The notes under the pieces are model-generated. The model saw nothing but the letters and a program-made list of their open reading frames with translations, was not told the origin of the DNA and did not search any database. From assembly GCF_003675385.1 (NCBI RefSeq), contig NZ_RCWZ01000001.1:682001-746000 (forward strand): a stretch of DNA of 64,000 nucleotides. The letters are read 5' to 3'. Below are positions 54,501 to 62,231 of this stretch, piece after piece (positions within the stretch are counted from its first letter, which is position 1; each line of letters begins with the position of its first letter). The DNA is from Mucilaginibacter kameinonensis (GTDB lineage Bacteria > Bacteroidota > Bacteroidia > Sphingobacteriales > Sphingobacteriaceae). The position numbers and the translations under genes were made by a program.

Positions 54501-54830
54501 AATGCCGAAACATTAAGGCTCGATTACAAGGACTCAACAAGGGCGGCCATTACCAGTGCCTCTATCAGGTTAAGGCCAATTCTCATGACCAGTTTGGCCA
54601 TGATGGCCGGTATGATCCCGATGGCATCAGGCATGGGTGAGGCCGGGGAACAAACCGCTCCGTTAGGCCGCGCGGTGATAGGCGGCTTGTTTGCCTCAAC
54701 TTTGGCCGCGCTGTTTATACTGCCGCAGGTATTTGCCTGGGTTCAGCAAAAAACTACCTATGATTCTCCATCCCTGTTAAAGGATGTAAATGTTAACCAA
54801 CCGCAACAACTTGAAACTTCCAATAGCTAA
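51579..54830 (+). CDS. RND efflux pump permease (AcrB/MexB-like)
   Basis: 1083 residues, full length. Twelve transmembrane segments with two large periplasmic loops. TVVVTLSLLIFAVLSAINIP at the N-terminus; MTLSGLALAIGILVDQATVTIENI holds the TM4 acidic residue of proton relay; the second half has the parallel motif MGMIMSTGVSVANAILIVTN. The cytoplasmic link between the halves (about 490-530) is unusually His-rich (HYEHGKLHAHAGEA), which might bind metal. Drug or metal specificity is not decidable; HAE1 type is more likely than CzcA. Confidence 0.93.
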   Translation: MSMVTSALKRPITTVVVTLSLLIFAVLSAINIPIDIFPKLNLPTIYVIESYGGMSPQQMEGFFSTRLQDQFLYVNGIKSITSKNIQGLTMVKLSFYESTDMAEAQAQVALQVSRVMSFFPPGALPPQVVRFDASSLPVGQLVLSAPNRSLKDIYDMAATKVRPMFATVPGLSAPPPFGSNARSITLNVDPNKLRSYGLTPDEVVSALAKFNVMSPSGNLRLGNTMFVTTVNTLINQTDEFGNIPVVTKNGVPILVKDVARVADATDVTVDYALINGKRSVYLPVVKTADASTWSVVQALKKKIPEIQGLLPDDVKISYEFDQSIFVINAVKSLLTEGGLGALLTGLMVLLFLRDWRSSLIVVITIPVSILLGVLLLGLFGQTINIMTLSGLALAIGILVDQATVTIENIHQHLEMGKSKAQAIFDACQEISFPLLLILLCILAVFAPSFMMNGVPKAMFLPLSLSIGLTMIVSYIIAQTLVPIMSNWLIKAETYQHYEHGKLHAHAGEAMDRPEEGQVNHHLRQEEQHPEKNDLFEQVKMRFMNILKKWMPNKRIIVPVYLVVVLALAGICFVTIGKDMMPKLNNGQFQIRIKEPDGTRLERTEDGLKQVLQIIDSTVNHHVAITSGYVGIVPSSYGTSNLYVFNTGTHEAVLQVNLDEDYHINMDELKDALRKNIASRIPDLRVTFEPIDMTEKIMSQGASTPIELRVAGKDMAQIEGYANKVLAGLKKIDYLRDVQITQPLKFPVVAITLDRLKAAQLGLDIKDVARSVTASTSSSRFTEKNLWLDDKSAYTYQVQVQIPEYVMNTMDELKEIPLVKGQSTPVLGDIASFKVNYVPGEYDRTGPRRFLTVSANIYKKDLGTATAAVQEVIKSVGAPPKGLIAEVKGMSSLLTETLDSLQNGLMFAILVIFLLLAANYQSFKLSLTVLSTVPAVILGSLTALLLTGSTLNLQSYMGMIMSTGVSVANAILIVTNAETLRLDYKDSTRAAITSASIRLRPILMTSLAMMAGMIPMASGMGEAGEQTAPLGRAVIGGLFASTLAALFILPQVFAWVQQKTTYDSPSLLKDVNVNQPQQLETSNS

Positions 54831-54834
54831 TATC

Positions 54835-55923
54835 ATGAAACTAAAATATATCATACTGCTAAGCAGTATCAGCCTGATGGCCGCATGCGCAGGCAATCAA
54901 AAACCGGTGGATCTTACAGAAAACAAAAAATCCACCCCAAAAGCAACTGAATACGAAACCGGGAAGGTAGCCGAAAAAGCGCTGTCGAGCGAAGCCCGCT
55001 TACCCGGCCAACTAAAACCTTATAACGAGGTAAACCTGTTTCCGAAAGTAAACGGGTTTGTGAAAACTGTTTTTGTTGACCGTGGTACGCTGGTAAAAAA
55101 AGGACAATTATTGGTCACCTTAGAAGCGCCGGAAATGGAATCGCAACTACAGGCTGCCGACTCAAGGTATATGCAGGCCAAGGAAAATGCCGTTGCCAGC
55201 AAGGAAAAATATCAGCGCTTAAAAGAAGCCGCTAAAGAGCCTGGCTCGGTATCGCCGCTTGAACTGGATAATGCCTTGTCAAAAATGAAAGCCGATGACG
55301 CCATGGCCCGTTCAGAAAGCTCTATCGTAGCATCTGTGCGTACCATGCAGGATTACCTGAACATTCGTGCCCCATTTGATGGCATGATCATTCAGCGTAA
55401 CGTATCTCCGGGTGCTTTGGTAGCCCCAGGTAAGGGTACAGACCTGCCTATGCTTATTTTGCAGGATACCCGCAAACTACGTTTGGAGGTTTATATCCCC
55501 GAAGATTATGTTGATAAAGTAGACCTGAAACAACAGGTGAAATTTACATTTAACGCCATGCCCGGGCAGGAACAAACCGCTAAGATCAGTCGCTCGGCCA
55601 ACGCCTTAGGGAGCATGCGTTCTGAAGCTATTGAAATTGACGTTCAAAACCATCAGGGAATATTAAAACCGGGCATGTACGCCGAAGTAAAGATCCCGAT
55701 GTTGTCGGGTGCAAAATCACTGTTGGTGCCCAATAATGCTATCATTCGCTCTACCGAACGGGAATATGTGGTTGCCGTAAAAAATGGCAAAGCCGTTTTA
55801 ACCGATATCAAGGAAGGGCTTACAAGGCATGACTCTACCGAGGTATTTGGTAATTTGAAAGCTAATGATACCATCCTTAAGAACGCCAGTGATGAGATTA
55901 AGGATGGCGCGGTGGTCGAGTAA
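54835..55923 (+). CDS. RND efflux periplasmic adaptor (membrane fusion protein)
   Basis: 362 residues from the ATG at 54835, 4 bases after the pump stop. Lipobox LMAAC. Barrel-sandwich/lipoyl parts (VNGFVKTVFVDRGTLVKKGQ and APFDGMIIQRNVSPGALV), a coiled-coil hairpin between them, then beta-barrel and membrane-proximal domains. It links the inner-membrane pump and TolC-like channel. Gene order channel-pump-adaptor is less usual than adaptor-pump-channel. Confidence 0.92.
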   Translation: MKLKYIILLSSISLMAACAGNQKPVDLTENKKSTPKATEYETGKVAEKALSSEARLPGQLKPYNEVNLFPKVNGFVKTVFVDRGTLVKKGQLLVTLEAPEMESQLQAADSRYMQAKENAVASKEKYQRLKEAAKEPGSVSPLELDNALSKMKADDAMARSESSIVASVRTMQDYLNIRAPFDGMIIQRNVSPGALVAPGKGTDLPMLILQDTRKLRLEVYIPEDYVDKVDLKQQVKFTFNAMPGQEQTAKISRSANALGSMRSEAIEIDVQNHQGILKPGMYAEVKIPMLSGAKSLLVPNNAIIRSTEREYVVAVKNGKAVLTDIKEGLTRHDSTEVFGNLKANDTILKNASDEIKDGAVVE

Positions 55924-55934
55924 AAAGAGTTTTT

Positions 55935-56050
55935 ATTCCCTCCCCTGGGAGGGGTGCGACGGGATTGTGTGTTGGCAGGGAGGGGTTTATACACTTTGCT
56001 AATTGCTTTACCGGCAAAACCCCTCCCTACACCCTCCCTGGGGAGGGAAT
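55935..56050. repeat. Family G inverted repeat (CCCTCCCC type)
   Basis: Ends are ATTCCCTCCC and GGGAGGGAAT. Inner arms contain GGCAGGGAGGGGTTTATA and AAAACCCCTCCCTAC. About 116 bases, placed between the convergent adaptor and ABC-F genes. Confidence 0.8.
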
Positions 56051-56090
56051 CGCGCAGTCCCAGGCTCATAAACACATTCATTTTCAATAA

Positions 56091-56125
56091 ACAAATAAGG
56101 CAGCTTTACGGGCTGCCTTATTTGT
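56091..56125. terminator. Bidirectional terminator of the RND operon and ABC-F gene
   Basis: ACAAATAAGGCAGC and GCTGCCTTATTTGT are perfect inverses around a 7-base loop. It lies one base past the ABC-F stop and serves both convergent transcripts. Confidence 0.92.
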
Positions 56126-56126
56126 T

Positions 56127-57716
56127 TCACCCTATCAAAATCTCCCGCTCCACATTTACCTGCTTTAAAAAATATTCATCGTGAGATACTACGATTAAGG
56201 TACCGCGATAATCGTTAATGGCCGCCGTCAATATTTCGATGTTTTGAATATCGAGGTTGTTAGTGGGCTCATCCAGGATGATCATATCGGGAGCCTGGTT
56301 GCCGATGGTTAGCGAGCAAAGCATTAACCGCATCTTTTCGCCGCCGCTTAGGGCGCTACATGGTTTATCCCAATCCTCGCGGGTAAACAGGAACCGGTTG
56401 AGGCGGATTTTGATATCATGCTCCTGCAACGCGCCGGAGTTAAATTCCTCGGCTTGCTGGTAAACGCTGAGTTTATTATTGATCAATGAATAATCCTGAT
56501 CGATATAAATGGCCTTAACTTTTACCCGTTCCATCATGCCGGATTGTGGCTCCAGCTGGCCAAGCAGCATTTTTATGAGCGTAGTTTTGCCCGAGCCGTT
56601 TGCTCCCCTGATCACTAATCTTTCGCCACTGGTAATCTGAAAGCTGAGCGGCGGATTCCAGAGCGATTGCCCGTCATGTCCAAAATCGAGATCCCTGGCG
56701 GTTACCAACACTTTACCTTTATGAAGAGCGGAATTGTCAAAGTCCATCTTCATTTTATCGATATCGGGCAGGCGGGTACGCAGCTGGCTTAGTTCCTGTG
56801 CTATAGTCCCGGTTTTTTCTGCGTGTACACCCTGCATTTTTGATGTGCTTTTTTCAGCACTGTTTTTCAGGGTTTTCATCATGATGGTGGGCACGCCTGC
56901 TTTTTCCTGTTTCTTTTTTCCCCGGGCATCCAGTTTTTGCTGCCGCTCCATAGATTCCCGCTCTGTTTCTTTAGCTTTCCGAAGCGCTTTCTCTTTGCTT
57001 TTTACATCCTGGTTCAGGGCTTCGCTTTCAATATCTTTTTGTTCGGCATAAAAATCATAGTTGCCACCGTAAACGGTTATACCGCGTTTGCTGAGTTCGC
57101 AAACGGTATTGAGTAGATTGAGCAGGGTACGGTCGTGACTAACCACCAGCAGCGTGTTATTTGTTGTTTGGATGTAGTTATAAAGCAACTCACGCGAGGC
57201 CGTATCCAGGTGGTTACTTGGTTCATCCAGTAAAACTATTTCGGGGCGATGAATGGCTATCCCTGCCAAAAAAACCTTTGTTTTTTGTCCGCCACTAAGC
57301 GCGCCCATTCTCTGCGTCAGATCAATATCGGTAAGCTGCCAATGAATAAACGCTTCGGTGCAGCGTTCTTCAATGGCCCAGTCATCATTGAGGATGGTCA
57401 TGTTCTCGTCGGTTACATTACCGTCGAGGATCTGTTGCAAGGCATGCAGCTTATCAGCTATTTGCAGTGCTTCGGCAACGGTAAGATCGTTATACTGCCC
57501 GAAGATCTGCGGAACAAAGTAAGGTCGCGAATCAGTTTTAACCACGCCGGTGGCTGGTTTTAAATTTCCGGCCAGGATTTTAAGCAGGGTTGATTTTCCG
57601 GTGCCGTTGTTGCCTATCAGGGCAATTTTATCATGTTTGTTAACTACGAGATCAATACCGGCAAATAAAAGATCACGGTTAGGGTGTATATAGGTAATAT
57701 CGTGAAGAATAAGCAT
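56127..57716 (-). CDS. ABC-F family ribosome-associated ATPase
   Basis: 529 residues with two ABC domains: Walker A GNNGTGKSTLLK and GANGSGKTTLIK; signatures LSGGQKTKV and LSGGEKMRL; Walker B with DEPSNHLDT and DEPTNNLDI. No transmembrane part. A long charged linker (about 215-300) lies between the domains, as in ABC-F proteins. ABC-Fs act on the ribosome E site in translation or in protecting against antibiotics; this one is short and closer to the resistance-type group. Its leader can fold over the start codon. Confidence 0.92.
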   Translation of the reverse strand: MLILHDITYIHPNRDLLFAGIDLVVNKHDKIALIGNNGTGKSTLLKILAGNLKPATGVVKTDSRPYFVPQIFGQYNDLTVAEALQIADKLHALQQILDGNVTDENMTILNDDWAIEERCTEAFIHWQLTDIDLTQRMGALSGGQKTKVFLAGIAIHRPEIVLLDEPSNHLDTASRELLYNYIQTTNNTLLVVSHDRTLLNLLNTVCELSKRGITVYGGNYDFYAEQKDIESEALNQDVKSKEKALRKAKETERESMERQQKLDARGKKKQEKAGVPTIMMKTLKNSAEKSTSKMQGVHAEKTGTIAQELSQLRTRLPDIDKMKMDFDNSALHKGKVLVTARDLDFGHDGQSLWNPPLSFQITSGERLVIRGANGSGKTTLIKMLLGQLEPQSGMMERVKVKAIYIDQDYSLINNKLSVYQQAEEFNSGALQEHDIKIRLNRFLFTREDWDKPCSALSGGEKMRLMLCSLTIGNQAPDMIILDEPTNNLDIQNIEILTAAINDYRGTLIVVSHDEYFLKQVNVEREILIG

Positions 57717-57794
57717 AATTTCTTTCTTGAAAAGGTGAATACTTGCAGGGCGTTGGAGTAACGGCGCTGTGTTATTTGTCCTGAAAGAAATTAT
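57715..57794 (-). promoter_or_regulatory. Start-sequestering leader hairpin of the ABC-F gene
   Basis: On the minus strand ATAATTTCTTTC (57783-57794) is the exact inverse of GAAAGAAATTAT (57715-57726), whose final AT begins the ATG. The two 12-base arms are separated by 56 bases that contain a further CGTT-GGAGT-AACG hairpin. A start-stop pair ATG-TGA occurs at 57803-57798. Typical layout for attenuation by a stalled ribosome. Confidence 0.7.
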
Positions 57795-57827
57795 TTATCA
57801 CATAGAGGGAGTGGTTGGTTACCGCGG

Positions 57828-57858
57828 CAAAGGTAGTAAAAAGGTTATTAGATATCAA
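57828..57858 (-). promoter_or_regulatory. Promoter of the ABC-F gene (TTG-N20-TACCTTTG)
   Basis: Minus strand: TTG at the upstream end, 20 bases, then TACCTTTG (57828-57835), a full Bacteroidota promoter. Transcription should start near 57820, leaving a leader of about 100 bases. Confidence 0.72.
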
Positions 57859-57911
57859 AATCAGTTGCTTTGATACAAAATCAATTAAATGGCATAGCCA
57901 AAAATAAAAAT

Positions 57912-58060
57912 GTCATTTCGATAGAGCAGGGGTGGCTCAAGCGGTGGAGCGAAAGAGAAATCTTCTGCATCAGGCTCTACAATTATGCCTATAAAAGCAG
58001 GGCGTAGAAGATTTCTCCTCACCGCAGGCGCACCAATCCTCCTCGGTTCGTCGAAATGAC
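57912..58060. repeat. Family B inverted repeat, copy 2
   Basis: Starts GTCATTTCGATAGAGC and ends TTCGTCGAAATGAC. Inner arms AGAAATCTTCTGC and GTAGAAGATTTCT. About 149 bases, same plan as the copy at 30004. Fills much of the gap 57717-58119; the remainder is the ABC-F leader and promoter. Confidence 0.85.
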
Positions 58061-58119
58061 ATTTTTTTATGGTAAAATTAAAAAGATGGATATACACGGT
58101 AGGTTTAGCAAGGGATTTC

Positions 58120-58737
58120 TTACTGCTTCGTTACCTTCTCCACCTTAAAATCTTCAAACTTCACATCGAAGCTTTGTTTGCCGGGGGCTGCTGCAACCAT
58201 CCCTATCATCGCTTTTACATTTGGCGGGAAATAAGCCAGGCGGAGCATATCATACTTTTCACCATCGAACGAGTATTTGATCTCTACAAAATCGCCTTTG
58301 CGCAGCAGCTTCAGCCAAACAGATTTGGGGCTGTCATGCCTTGGCACTACCGACCAGTCTGATACTTCGCGGGTAACTACCGCGCTTACGTTTTGAACAC
58401 CGTCAACATATTCTATCCCGGTTTTAATCCAGTTTTTGTTATCTATCCGCACCATTAGGCCGGCCTGGTGAAACAGCTCTTTGTAGGCACCGGTAATTTT
58501 TACGCTCGCCTCAAAATCACCTTCCTGTTCGGTAAAGTAAAAAGGTCCATTATCCCTGATAAAGCCGTAATGTGTTACCCGCCAGTAATCGGTTGCCGGG
58601 TCAACGGTCATGTGCAGCGTACTGCCTTCTATTGATGATTTTTGAGGTTTACTGTACCATTGCATATTGTTTAAGTTTTGTGCGAAACCAAATTTGCTGA
58701 GCAGGGCAAATAAGGCTAAAAAGGTTAATTTTTTCAT
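58120..58737 (-). CDS. Secreted DUF1349 (concanavalin-like) protein
   Basis: 205 residues from the ATG at 58737; an ATG at 58764 adds nine residues before the signal peptide (1-19, FGFAQ). Body is a DUF1349 jelly roll: WRVTHYGFIRDNGPFYF, GLMVRIDNKNWIKTGIEY, WLKLLRKGDFVEIKYS. Related to the C-terminal domain of beta-xylosidases; may bind or trim an oligosaccharide. Follows the GH127 gene on the same strand. Confidence 0.85.
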   Translation of the reverse strand: MKKLTFLALFALLSKFGFAQNLNNMQWYSKPQKSSIEGSTLHMTVDPATDYWRVTHYGFIRDNGPFYFTEQEGDFEASVKITGAYKELFHQAGLMVRIDNKNWIKTGIEYVDGVQNVSAVVTREVSDWSVVPRHDSPKSVWLKLLRKGDFVEIKYSFDGEKYDMLRLAYFPPNVKAMIGMVAAAPGKQSFDVKFEDFKVEKVTKQ

Positions 58738-58821
58738 GGCGGTAAATTTATAATAATAGAACATGACACCAACGCTTAAATAGTTTTCATTATGCTGACC
58801 GTCATAAACCGTTTAACACCC

Positions 58822-61164
58822 CTATTTCGCCATCAACAGCCTGCATCCGAATATCCCACCGGCTGTTTTACCGGGCAAGGCCTGAAATTTTACAACAATA
58901 CTTTGCTTACCCGCAAGCAAAGCCGCCGGTATACTATAGTTTACTGAATAAATATCAGCGGTAGCTTTCTTAACCAGTTTTTCAGTAGCTATCTTTTGCC
59001 CGTCTATCAGAATCTCAAACTCCCGGCCTTCACCATCCGCGCCAAAATATCGGCATTGAAGCTGCGCATTTGCTGCTCCTTTGGTATCCAGCTCAAAAGA
59101 AAACCAGCCACCATCTGTAGCATCGCGCCAATGGGTTCCGTCAATTTCGCCTGTGTTGGTATGTTCGCCTTTAAAGTTATGATCGCGTTCTGGTTGCATT
59201 TCGCCTACGCGGATCAGGTCGAGTGTGTTGGCGGCAAGTTCATCTTCGGCTTTGCGTTCGGCATCAAACTGCTGCTTTTTTAATTTCCATTCGTCGTTGT
59301 TGAAAAAGTCCCAGTAAACGGCCTGTTTCTGATCATAAACTTTGTAAAGCGGCTCAAGCATTACCTGTTTGCCTTGGTTGCTGGCATAAAATACGGTTGG
59401 TTTGTTAGCAACAGGCTTAATCCATTGGTTTAAATCTGGATCGGAGGCCACAAATACCGGGATGTCGCGTTTTTTAATATCCGCATTACCCAGCTGCCCT
59501 GCCAAAACCAGCGGCCCGTACAGGAAAGCTTTCATATTGGCGTTATCGGGCATGCTTTCGGTGTAAAGGCTCATAGAATAAACGAGTTTAACTTTATCCA
59601 CTTTCCGCCACATGCGATTAACGGTGATATAGCTCCCCGGTTTGGCGGTTACTGCAACCGCTTTCTCATTAACAGATAATTGTACGCCATTAACCGCCCA
59701 TTTAGGATAGCGGATATGCAGCGGCATTTGTTGGTTTCGGGCAGATTGTGTAAGAGTAAAGTTAATGGTTCCGCTTTCGGGATAAGTGGTTTCCATGGTC
59801 CACAGCATTCCCTTCTCTTTCCAGTTTAAAGTGGATGGGATAAAGAGGTTAAGATATAAGCCTCCGCTATTGTCTTTATCATAAATATCCATACCATACT
59901 TACTGTGATTTTCCATCCCGGTACCGGTGCAGCACCAAAAGGAATCATCGGGTGTACCAAATTGCTTTTGCGTACCTGATGCCAGTGTCAGGTAATACAG
60001 CACCATGCCATTTTCGGGGTTTTGCGAAGCCAGGATATGGTTATAAAGTACGCGCTCATAATAATCCATATAGGCAGCTTGTGGGTCAAGCCCAAACAAA
60101 TGATCGGTAAGCTTCAGCATATTGTAGCTGTTACAGGTTTCGGTAGTGGTAGAGCTCAAATGAACTGATAAATAGTCGGGCTTATCGCTGAAACGTTCAT
60201 GATCGCTGTTGCCACCGATGACGTAGCTGTAATGATGCACTACAGTATTCCAAAAGAAATTGGCTATGGCATGGTCGGCAGGGTTACCGGTAAGTTCGTA
60301 CTGGCGGGCGCACCCAATTATTTTAGGGATCTGGGTATTGGCATGAAGGCCTGCCAGATCATCCTGCTGATGTGCCAACGGATCAAGTATCCGTTTATGG
60401 TGAAAACGATATGATAGATCAAGATATTTTTTATCGCCGGTAATGGCATAAACGTTGGCCAGCGCTTCATTCATGCCGCCGTGCTCACATTCCAGCATTA
60501 ATTGAAATTGCGCTTCGGTAAGGTTTTTAAACTTGGTGTCTATCCAGTCGCAAAATTTTATGGCTACTTGTTTAGCTTGCTGATTGCCTGTATATAAATA
60601 GGAATCAACCAAACCGGCTAATATTTTATGCTCGGTATACCATGGCACCCAGGCACCGTTAAGATCAAAGCCCGGCGAACGGATATCCCCCGCGGCAATC
60701 TCGTCAAAAAGTTTATCTTCTCCGGGTATAGCGCCCACGTAGCCTGTTTTACGTACCCTTTGGCATTCGGCAAGCTCGGTAACTATGTAATCGGTTTTTT
60801 GTTTAAACCTTACATCGCCGGTGGCCGCATACATCATGGAGCAAGCTGACAGATAGTGCCCCAGTGAATGACCGGATACGCCCCTCGACTCCCAGCCGCC
60901 ATAAATTTCGGCTTTGGGTTTTAGTCCGGCATTTTCCCTGAAGCGGTGTAAAAAACGGTCTGGCTCAAGGCTAAGCAGCCATTCACCATCCTTCTCCATG
61001 GCATGTTTAAACGGGCCATCGAGCAGCCTTATATCGCTCAAATTAAACTGGCTTACCTGTTTGGGAACTTTATCTTTTACCACATAACCTGTTTGTGCCG
61101 ATGCCGTGTTGGGCATTAAGCCACATAACATGATTGACATTATAGCCTGATATATTTTTCTCAT
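58822..61164 (-). CDS. GH127 beta-L-arabinofuranosidase-like protein
   Basis: 780 residues, signal peptide 1-23 (TASAQ). (alpha/alpha)6 barrel of the GH127/DUF1680 family. The zinc-thiolate active site is complete: the E-x-C pair in TTTETCNSYNML and the CC pair in FWCCTGTGMENHSKYG correspond to Glu338, Cys340, Cys417 and Cys418 of Bifidobacterium HypBA1, Cys417 being the nucleophile. A C-terminal beta domain (about 640-780, YFGADGEGREFEILIDGQ) follows. Expected to release beta-L-arabinofuranose from glycans. Probably co-transcribed with the DUF1349 gene 84 bases downstream. Confidence 0.92.
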   Translation of the reverse strand: MRKIYQAIMSIMLCGLMPNTASAQTGYVVKDKVPKQVSQFNLSDIRLLDGPFKHAMEKDGEWLLSLEPDRFLHRFRENAGLKPKAEIYGGWESRGVSGHSLGHYLSACSMMYAATGDVRFKQKTDYIVTELAECQRVRKTGYVGAIPGEDKLFDEIAAGDIRSPGFDLNGAWVPWYTEHKILAGLVDSYLYTGNQQAKQVAIKFCDWIDTKFKNLTEAQFQLMLECEHGGMNEALANVYAITGDKKYLDLSYRFHHKRILDPLAHQQDDLAGLHANTQIPKIIGCARQYELTGNPADHAIANFFWNTVVHHYSYVIGGNSDHERFSDKPDYLSVHLSSTTTETCNSYNMLKLTDHLFGLDPQAAYMDYYERVLYNHILASQNPENGMVLYYLTLASGTQKQFGTPDDSFWCCTGTGMENHSKYGMDIYDKDNSGGLYLNLFIPSTLNWKEKGMLWTMETTYPESGTINFTLTQSARNQQMPLHIRYPKWAVNGVQLSVNEKAVAVTAKPGSYITVNRMWRKVDKVKLVYSMSLYTESMPDNANMKAFLYGPLVLAGQLGNADIKKRDIPVFVASDPDLNQWIKPVANKPTVFYASNQGKQVMLEPLYKVYDQKQAVYWDFFNNDEWKLKKQQFDAERKAEDELAANTLDLIRVGEMQPERDHNFKGEHTNTGEIDGTHWRDATDGGWFSFELDTKGAANAQLQCRYFGADGEGREFEILIDGQKIATEKLVKKATADIYSVNYSIPAALLAGKQSIVVKFQALPGKTAGGIFGCRLLMAK

Positions 61165-61389
61165 GGTTTTATTACTTAATCGGTTGCCTGTTTATGAAAA
61201 TCGCTGGTTTATAATTACACTACATAGTTATTGATATTAGCCTGAAAAATCAATCGAAAATCAATGTTGGATAATATTCAATACTGATTGAATAATTTAA
61301 ACATATCCCTACCGCATTAAATCCGCTTTTTTTGTCATGCTGATTCTTGGTATCAGTTATGCTAACCAATTATAACCTAATTTATTCCC

Positions 61390-62208
61390 ATGATCCAGAC
61401 AGAAAAACCGATGCTTAACGGCACTATTAATGTGGATGCGGAGCTCATTAATGATTTCAGGCAGCAGGGGCATGTGCTTATCAAAAACATATTACAGGCC
61501 GATGAGGTAGCCCATTACCGCGACGTGATTAACAAGGCTGTAAACCGCTATAATACCGAAACCCGGGCCATGCAAGACAGGGATACTTATGGCAAGGCCT
61601 TTTTGCAGATCATGAACCTTTGGGAAGTTGATGATAATGTGAAGGAGTTTACCCTCGCCAAACGCTTTGCTAAAATAGCGGCCGACCTTTTAGGCGTTGA
61701 TCATGTGCGCATTTATCATGACCAGGCTTTGTTTAAAGAGGCGGGCGGTGGCTTTACACCATGGCACCAGGACCAATACTACTGGCCGCTGGATACCAAT
61801 AAAACGGTTACCATGTGGATGCCGCTGATGGATATTGATGTTGAGCTGGGCATGCTCACTTTCGCCTCAGGATCGCACCTGGATGGCTTTGCAGAAAATA
61901 TTCCGATCTCGGATGAATCTGAAACATCGTTGCAAAAACACATCAGGGAGAAGAACTATCCTATTACCCGCGCCGAAACCATGCAGGCCGGCGATGCTAC
62001 CTGGCATTACGGCTGGACATTGCATAATGCGCCGGGAAACAGCTCGGCAGATACCACCCGCGAAGTGATGACCATTATTTATTATGCAGATGGCGCACAC
62101 GTAACCGAGCCGCAAAACAAACACCAGGAAAACGACCGGCATCGTTGGCTTGGCGGCTTAAACCCCGGCGACGCAGCCCAATCACACTTAAACCCTTTAG
62201 CTTACTGA
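61390..62208 (+). CDS. Phytanoyl-CoA dioxygenase (PhyH) family protein
   Basis: 272 residues. Fe(II)/2-oxoglutarate dioxygenase fold. Iron triad: WHQD (H-x-D) and the distal His in HYGWTLHNAPGNSS; Arg of TTREVMTI binds 2-oxoglutarate. N-terminal RQQGHVLIKNILQADEVAHY is family-typical. Substrate unknown; the location in a carbohydrate locus makes a sugar-related role possible. The GH5-like gene starts 23 bases after its stop. Confidence 0.88.
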   Translation: MIQTEKPMLNGTINVDAELINDFRQQGHVLIKNILQADEVAHYRDVINKAVNRYNTETRAMQDRDTYGKAFLQIMNLWEVDDNVKEFTLAKRFAKIAADLLGVDHVRIYHDQALFKEAGGGFTPWHQDQYYWPLDTNKTVTMWMPLMDIDVELGMLTFASGSHLDGFAENIPISDESETSLQKHIREKNYPITRAETMQAGDATWHYGWTLHNAPGNSSADTTREVMTIIYYADGAHVTEPQNKHQENDRHRWLGGLNPGDAAQSHLNPLAY

Positions 62209-62231
62209 TAAACCTGATCACCGTTTTTAAA

